From assembly GCA_902598525.1 (NCBI GenBank), contig CACKBZ010000009.1, positions 1 through 40,156 of the forward strand: DNA of 40,156 nucleotides, given 5' to 3'. Source of the DNA: an uncultured Bacteroidota bacterium. Its GTDB lineage: Bacteria; Bacteroidota; Bacteroidia; Flavobacteriales; Flavobacteriaceae. A model generated the notes under the pieces. It was not told where the DNA came from. It did no database searches and saw only the letters and a list, made by a program, of their open reading frames with translations. Below, in pieces: positions 35,322-40,156 of this stretch. How positions within the stretch are numbered: position 1 is the first letter of the stretch; every line of letters begins with the position of its first letter. A program made the translations under genes and the position numbers.

Positions 35322-37835
35322 CTACATAATATTAGAGTGAAACAACATATTAAGCAGAACCCTGTTTGAACCATACCAAAATGCTCTAAAGTTTGTATTG
35401 TCAGTCATCAACATAATCTTACCTTTTCCGCTTCTAATAACTTTAAATGGTACAGAATTCTTTAAAAGTGATAAATTTTCTTCGGAAATATAACCACTTA
35501 GTAAAGGGCTAGATGAGTATGATATTGGATTATTAAAGCTTTGTTCACTTTTACTCATGTAAATATTGGAATTTCTAAATAATGGTAGTGTATTAGATTC
35601 GATTCCATAATTTACAGGGTGACTTCTATCAATATTTGATTCAAATATGGCGCCACCTGTTTGTTGAGCACCATAAAATTTTTCTCGATCTGAAAAAGAA
35701 ACTCCCGAAGCTTTTAGATCATTGGATAAAAATTCAATTTCACTTAAATTATTTGAAACCCATTTTACAGAGTTTCTGTAAGCAATAAGATTACCTCCTC
35801 CGTTAATATAATTCTTTAGCTGTTCAGCCTTTAGCTTGGTTCCACTGTAATCTGGTAGAATAATATGAGAGTATTTGCTAAGATCCATATATCTAATATC
35901 ATCCACGTCAAGTTTAGATATAGGAATATTATACCTGGTGTCAAGTAAATGCCATATCTCGCCTGCATCATAACTTCTTACACCATCACCGACAACTAGT
36001 CCAATTTTAGGTTTATCTACGATAATGAAGTAATCTGATCCTAGATCAATTCCTGAAGTTATACCAGTTGATTGAGATTCAAAGTCTATGTTATACTCAT
36101 TAGATACCTCTAGTAGTTTATTATAAATATCTTCAGAATTCATACTTTGATTTTGAACAGGAATAAGATAAGTTCCATAATCAAACTCTTTGCCGTTAAT
36201 TGAAAATTTTCTTGTGGCAGTTTTGATTCTTATTCCTTCCTTAATTAGACTATATACTGCAGCCTGAGCATAATATTCATGCGGTTCAAATAAATATGCA
36301 TAATTGGATTTAGAATTTACACTTCCTGCTGGCTTGATTATCTCTTTAACCTCCTCTGCGAATATATTAGCAACATTAGACTTTTTAAGATTATTTGTAT
36401 ATGAATAATTAACATTAAATGCTAAAGGGAATGTCCATGCTGATACATCATAAAATAAGCTATCCTGAAATTTAGTCTGGGTATAAAACATGGCATTTAT
36501 CAGTGTCCTCTTAGGTTGATTCATTGGAACTATAAAACTATTATCTTTTGTAAATTTTTTCCCATTTAGAACAATATCTTCAGATAACCTATTAAACTTA
36601 ATTTTATGGGTATTTAATATATCTGCAAGATGATAAACTGTAGATTCATCTTTCAGCTTTCCAAAAACAATATTATCACTTGACTTAGGGTTCAATTCAA
36701 TTTGATCATCAAAAAACTCTTTCATGTAAGTTAAAAGCTTTACTCTCATATTTTTTGCAGCTTTAACTGTCGAGAATGCTGTTTTAAGTTGATTTCTAAT
36801 AGTAAATGGAAATGTAAGGATTCCATTTACACTCTCTTGTATATGACCTCTTGAGCTACCTTGCTCAAATAAGATCCCAATACCTCCATTAGCATCTGGA
36901 TATGTTGATCCCTTACCAAAAAAGAAATCATCATAGTCTTCTTCAGAATAATAAAGAGAACCTATTTCATTTAGAGCCTCTTCATGATATGTTCCAATCT
37001 CTCTGGTTAACTCTTGATTTAAATCGGAAATAAGAGGATTTTTTCTTTCAGGAACACCAGGTTGAAAGAAAAAAGTTGAGTTTGTACCCATTTCGTGATG
37101 ATCTGTCATAATATTTGGTAACCACTCTGTGTAAGTTTGAATTTTATGGTTAGTCTCAACAAGTTGATTGGGAAGGTAATCTCTATTCAGATCAAACCAA
37201 TAGTGGTTAGTCCTACCTCTAGGCCAATATTGATTGTATTCTCTATCGTTTGGATCAGGATTTAAGCTTTGATTCTTATTACTATTAGCCCATTGGGAAA
37301 AGCGTTGCAATCCATCAGGATTTAAGCTTGCATCTAGAAGTATGATTACATTATCTAACAACTCATTTGTTTCATCAGAATCACTAGCAAGAAGATGATA
37401 CATATAGGGCAAGGCAGCATTCGATCCACTAGGTTCGTCTCCATGAACTGAAAACCCCTGATACACGACGATTGGCATATTAGATACATCAATATCTTTG
37501 TCTTTAGAATTTGAAAGCTCTAAATGTTGCTGTCTTATTTCCTCTAATCTTGAATGATTTGACTCGCTAGTAATTATCATTAACCATGAAGTTCTATTTT
37601 CATAAGATTTACCTCTATCTATTAGTTTAACTCTTTTAGATGATCTTGAAATCTCCTGTATATAATGACTTAATTTGTCATGACTTATATGGAATTCTCC
37701 AACCTCATGACCAATAATACTTAGAGGAGTTGGTATAGACTTATTGTATTCACTTAGATCTCCAAGATAATATTCAAGACCAACTTGAGCATTTAAAAAA
37801 AGTGAAGGAATTAAGAGTAATAAGAGTTTTTTCAT
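35322..37835 (-). CDS. Secreted M14 family zinc carboxypeptidase
   Basis: Exported 837-aa metallocarboxypeptidase. Signal peptide MKKLLLLLIPSLFLNAQ. The peptidase domain spans about 35-340: zinc ligands H131 and E134 in VHGDEPSG, a histidine in TDHHEMG (246/247), substrate-binding NPDG and R-rich WPRGRTN, and the catalytic glutamate E324 in LFEQGSSRG. A long C-terminal part (350-837) includes a glutamine-amidotransferase-like fold region (IILPDYSGTKLKAEQLKNYI, then GGGNLIAYR), as in large Bacteroidota M14 proteins. No type IX sorting domain seen. It lies 14 nt after the DUF3276 gene and abuts recQ stop-to-stop. Confidence 0.9.
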   Translation of the reverse strand: MKKLLLLLIPSLFLNAQVGLEYYLGDLSEYNKSIPTPLSIIGHEVGEFHISHDKLSHYIQEISRSSKRVKLIDRGKSYENRTSWLMIITSESNHSRLEEIRQQHLELSNSKDKDIDVSNMPIVVYQGFSVHGDEPSGSNAALPYMYHLLASDSDETNELLDNVIILLDASLNPDGLQRFSQWANSNKNQSLNPDPNDREYNQYWPRGRTNHYWFDLNRDYLPNQLVETNHKIQTYTEWLPNIMTDHHEMGTNSTFFFQPGVPERKNPLISDLNQELTREIGTYHEEALNEIGSLYYSEEDYDDFFFGKGSTYPDANGGIGILFEQGSSRGHIQESVNGILTFPFTIRNQLKTAFSTVKAAKNMRVKLLTYMKEFFDDQIELNPKSSDNIVFGKLKDESTVYHLADILNTHKIKFNRLSEDIVLNGKKFTKDNSFIVPMNQPKRTLINAMFYTQTKFQDSLFYDVSAWTFPLAFNVNYSYTNNLKKSNVANIFAEEVKEIIKPAGSVNSKSNYAYLFEPHEYYAQAAVYSLIKEGIRIKTATRKFSINGKEFDYGTYLIPVQNQSMNSEDIYNKLLEVSNEYNIDFESQSTGITSGIDLGSDYFIIVDKPKIGLVVGDGVRSYDAGEIWHLLDTRYNIPISKLDVDDIRYMDLSKYSHIILPDYSGTKLKAEQLKNYINGGGNLIAYRNSVKWVSNNLSEIEFLSNDLKASGVSFSDREKFYGAQQTGGAIFESNIDRSHPVNYGIESNTLPLFRNSNIYMSKSEQSFNNPISYSSSPLLSGYISEENLSLLKNSVPFKVIRSGKGKIMLMTDNTNFRAFWYGSNRVLLNMLFHSNIM

Positions 37836-37849
37836 AGTAGGTTTTTAAT

Positions 37850-38251
37850 TTACTGATCGTCATTTTCAAAATCAACATCAGCAATGTCTTTTTCTTCATC
37901 AGTATTTTCAGAATCAGAAGATTTTTCTTCTTCTTTTTCTTTTTCTTTTTTTGAATCAAAATCCTTGTCATGTTTTTCACTTATCACCTCAGATCCTTTT
38001 TCATCAATTATAAAGTTGCATGTTTCATTTAATGAATTTTTAAATTCATCAAAGTCCTCCTTATATAAATAGATTTTATGTTTTTTATAATAAAATGTAC
38101 CATCTTCATTAGTAAATTTTTTACTTTCAGTTATGGTTAGATAATAGTCTCCAGCCTTAGTCTCTCTTACATCAAAAAAATAAGTTCTTCTTCCAGCTCT
38201 TAATGCTTTTGAAAAAATTTCTTCAGCACTAAATTCGTTTTGATTTTCCAT
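37850..38251 (-). CDS. DUF3276 / PUR-alpha-like nucleic-acid-binding protein
   Basis: A 133-aa protein with one PUR repeat. The core ALRAGRRTYFFDVRETKAGDYYLTITESKKF (split over residues 14-45) and HKIYLYKEDFDEFKNSLNE match the bacterial DUF3276 family, whose relatives bind single-stranded nucleic acid. The last ~45 residues are a low-complexity Lys/Glu/Ser/Asp tail ending in an acidic run. The tail is encoded by a 31-nt homopurine stretch. A -7 element TATATTTG (38273-38266) is 14 nt upstream of the ATG. It may also be read from the ABC gene (23 nt upstream). Cellular role in Bacteroidota is unknown to me. Confidence 0.88.
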   Translation of the reverse strand: MENQNEFSAEEIFSKALRAGRRTYFFDVRETKAGDYYLTITESKKFTNEDGTFYYKKHKIYLYKEDFDEFKNSLNETCNFIIDEKGSEVISEKHDKDFDSKKEKEKEEEKSSDSENTDEEKDIADVDFENDDQ

Positions 38252-38265
38252 AATTTAATTTTAAT

Positions 38266-38273
38266 CAAATATA
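38266..38273 (-). promoter_or_regulatory. -7 element of the DUF3276 gene
   Basis: On the minus strand TATATTTG matches TAnnTTTG exactly, 14 nt before the ATG, lying directly after the ABC transporter stop. No TTG at the expected -33 distance. Confidence 0.4.
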
Positions 38274-38274
38274 A

Positions 38275-40038
38275 TCAAATCTCTTGAGTAATCTCTGAGT
38301 TTTGTTTATTGTACAACTCTTTGTAATAACCATCCATATTAATTAGATTTTTATGAGTACCCTGTTGAATAATTTTACCATTTTCAAGAACAATTATTTT
38401 ATCCGAATGTTTTATACAAGATACTCTATGGCTTACTATAACAACTGATTTATTTTTCAACCTGTTTTTTAAATTATTTATTAATCTTTCCTCAGTATCA
38501 GTGTCTAACGATGAGAAGCAATCATCAAAAAGATAAAGTGCAGAATCCTTAATAAGTGATCTAGCAATTGAAATTCTTTGAATCTGACCTCCTGATAAGG
38601 TGATTCCTCTTTCACCGAGAATTGTTCTATATCCTTTTTCAAATTTATCTATTTCGGAATCAATTTCAGATAGTTTTGCAGCTTTTTGAACTTGTTCATT
38701 TGTAGCGCCTGGATTTCCAAACTGAATATTTTTATATATACTATCTGAGAATAAAAAATTGTTTTGAGGAACATAGCTAAAAAGCCCCCTTAAATTATTT
38801 ATTTTGAATGATCTAATGTCTTTATTATTATATAATATTGAGCCTTTTTCTGGATCGTATACTCTAGATAAAAGATCTAATAATGTTGTTTTTCCAGATC
38901 CAACCTTTCCTATAATCCCAAGTGTCTTACCTCCCTCGATTTCTAGGTTAAATGAATCAAAAACTTTAATGCCTGTTCTTTGATATGTGAATGTTACATT
39001 TTTAAAAATTATATTTTTTGAATTTCTATCCTTTATAGAAAGATGACCATCTTCAAGTGATGATTTTGAATCTAAAAATTCATTAATTCTTTTTTGAGAG
39101 GCTTCAGCTTGTTTAACTATGGATGTAACCCAGCCAACTAGAGTTACTGGCCATGTTAGCATGTTTACGTATATAATAAACTCTGCTATAACCCCTATCT
39201 CAATATTTCCATTAATAAACTCTCTACCACCAATGTAGATTACAATTAAGTTGCTAAGGCCAATTAAAAAGAGAATAATTGGAAAAAACCAGGCTTGAAT
39301 TTTAGCAAGACTCAGATTATTCTTGTAACTCGTCAAAGCAAAATTATTAAACTTATCAAATATTTTTCTTTGCAGGTTAAAAGACTTTAGAATAGAAATT
39401 CCGCTAAAGCTTTCTTGTGAATATGAAGAAAGATCTGACAAACTCTCTTGGACTTTTGTACTTTTTAAATTTATAAGATTACTTATTTTATAAATAAAAA
39501 TTGATAAGATTGGTAGAGGAATTAAACTGTAAACAGTAAGCTGAGGAGCTACACTATACATATAAGTAATAATTACTAAAAACAGTACAATTGCATTAGT
39601 TCCATACATTATTACAGGACCGTAATACATTCTTACCTTACTTACATCCTCACTTATTCTATTCATTAGATCACCTGTGCGATTTTTTTTATAAAATTTT
39701 TGATCTAGAGATTGGTAATGAGCAAAAATTTGATTTTTAACATCATATTCAATATATCTAGATACATTGATTATAGTTTGCCTCATCAAAAAAGTAAAAA
39801 ACCCAGATATCAGTGAAGCAGCAATAATCAATAAAATATTAGTTAAAAGAACTTCTCTTAATTCTTCTGAGGATATTGTTTCAAGATTAAGATAATTCTC
39901 TATTGTTGTCATAGAGTCTCCAACAAGTCTGGGAGTAACTAGGGAAAATAGCCTTGCAACTATTGTTATAATTAGGCCAACAGCTAACCTGCCTTTATAC
40001 TTTAATAAAAAACTGTTTAATCTTTTAAGTTCTTTCAT
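38275..40038 (-). CDS. ABC exporter, fused permease and ATPase (MdlA/YheI-like)
   Basis: Half-transporter of 587 aa: six transmembrane helices (about 15-310) then the ATPase domain. Walker A GKVGSGKT at 377-384, Q-loop YVPQNNFLFSD, signature LSGGQ, Walker B LYLFDDCFSSLD where the usual catalytic Glu is Asp (506), and H-loop SHRVS with H537. The D for E change marks the MdlA/YheI/BmrC-like group, which often pair with a second half. No partner is adjacent here. The ATG at 40038 is preferred over an in-frame TTG at 40050 because it follows a -7 element by 9 nt. Probable lipid or drug exporter of the inner membrane; substrate unknown. Confidence 0.92.
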   Translation of the reverse strand: MKELKRLNSFLLKYKGRLAVGLIITIVARLFSLVTPRLVGDSMTTIENYLNLETISSEELREVLLTNILLIIAASLISGFFTFLMRQTIINVSRYIEYDVKNQIFAHYQSLDQKFYKKNRTGDLMNRISEDVSKVRMYYGPVIMYGTNAIVLFLVIITYMYSVAPQLTVYSLIPLPILSIFIYKISNLINLKSTKVQESLSDLSSYSQESFSGISILKSFNLQRKIFDKFNNFALTSYKNNLSLAKIQAWFFPIILFLIGLSNLIVIYIGGREFINGNIEIGVIAEFIIYVNMLTWPVTLVGWVTSIVKQAEASQKRINEFLDSKSSLEDGHLSIKDRNSKNIIFKNVTFTYQRTGIKVFDSFNLEIEGGKTLGIIGKVGSGKTTLLDLLSRVYDPEKGSILYNNKDIRSFKINNLRGLFSYVPQNNFLFSDSIYKNIQFGNPGATNEQVQKAAKLSEIDSEIDKFEKGYRTILGERGITLSGGQIQRISIARSLIKDSALYLFDDCFSSLDTDTEERLINNLKNRLKNKSVVIVSHRVSCIKHSDKIIVLENGKIIQQGTHKNLINMDGYYKELYNKQNSEITQEI

Positions 40039-40047
40039 AAAACCTAA

Positions 40048-40055
40048 CAAATATA
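40048..40055 (-). promoter_or_regulatory. -7 element of the ABC exporter gene
   Basis: On the minus strand TATATTTG matches TAnnTTTG exactly and ends 9 nt before the ATG at 40038, the same spacing as at purM and gltB. The remaining ~100 bp to the window edge show nothing else. Confidence 0.5.
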
Positions 40056-40156
40056 GAATTTATAAGCACTAATAATTTTAATATGAGTTAGAATTATATA
40101 ATTTTGTATCAGTTCTTTACAAATGTTAAATAGAAGACATATCCGTACACTTGTTA

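Noticed and set aside
37774-37980. Minus-strand frame coding a run of nine lysines
   Set aside because: Out-of-frame reading of the homopurine tail of the DUF3276 gene and the start of the M14 gene; no family resemblance and overlaps two well-supported genes.
40039-40050. TTG start four codons before the ABC exporter ATG
   Set aside because: It overlaps the TATATTTG element, so it would be at or before the transcription start.
1-40156. CRISPR array, IS element, prophage, integrase or toxin-antitoxin genes
   Set aside because: No regularly spaced repeats, transposase motifs or phage genes were found; all large frames are core-metabolism or envelope genes.

Overview
The window is a dense, AT-rich stretch of core chromosome (roughly 30% GC by eye) that looks like a marine member of the Flavobacteriia (Bacteroidota), probably with a streamlined genome. 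Several sequence features point there. Starts lack Shine-Dalgarno sequences. The Bacteroidota promoter element TAnnTTTG sits just upstream of many genes. Signal peptides end in SQ or AQ. Several proteins are of the Bacteroidota type: a ~390-aa PurM, a short eukaryote-like glutamine synthetase, a ~1100-aa SecA without the zinc tail, DUF3276 and DUF2795 proteins, and a RecQ without zinc cysteines. I see no mobile element, CRISPR array, rRNA or phage gene. Only one gap reaches 300 bp.

Layout. 1-1232: a possible 21-residue cysteine-rich micropeptide (minus strand), then tRNA-Arg(ACG) followed after 13 nt by a Ca2+/Na+ antiporter. 1243-2247: type II glutamine synthetase. 2559-6416: purM-prfA-pyrF-alpha/beta hydrolase, a tight plus-strand operon. 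6413-8571 (minus): small membrane protein, CrcB fluoride channel, secreted amidohydrolase. 8620-9009: MazG/HisE-like NTP pyrophosphohydrolase, convergent with ilvE (9014-10060). 10089-17236 (plus): TIGR01777 epimerase, grpE, dnaJ, an NtrC-like regulator, a secreted M28 peptidase, a MATE transporter and a PAP2 phosphatase. 17204-24299 (minus): gltB-gltD-glycosyltransferase. 24493-29794 (minus): lnt, DUF2795 protein, secA. 29857-30615: pssA. 30624-33132 (minus): kdsD-tatC-lptB. 33195-35321: recQ. 35322-40038 (minus): ABC exporter, DUF3276 protein, M14 carboxypeptidase.

Functional themes. Nitrogen assimilation is represented by GS and GOGAT, with ilvE and the glutamine-using nucleotide pathways (purM, pyrF) nearby. 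Envelope building and export is represented by SecA, TatC, Lnt, PssA, KdsD (Kdo precursor) and LptB (LPS export), together with three secreted hydrolases. GrpE and DnaJ are followed by a degenerate sigma-54-activator-like protein.

Most notable observations: (1) a 9-cysteine, 21-residue open frame at 53-118; (2) a kdsD whose conserved N-terminus lies in frame upstream of every usual start codon and rejoins a TTG start only if an A6 run had seven A's; (3) a tRNA-Arg in which the tertiary pair G19:C56 is replaced by A19:U56; (4) a two-motif DnaJ zinc finger and an NtrC-like protein with neither GAFTGA nor a DNA-binding domain; (5) TAnnTTTG elements placed 9 or 13 nt before ATG at several genes, and a 19-nt promoter block shared (18/19) by purM and secA. 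No search could be run; all family calls are from motif recognition.
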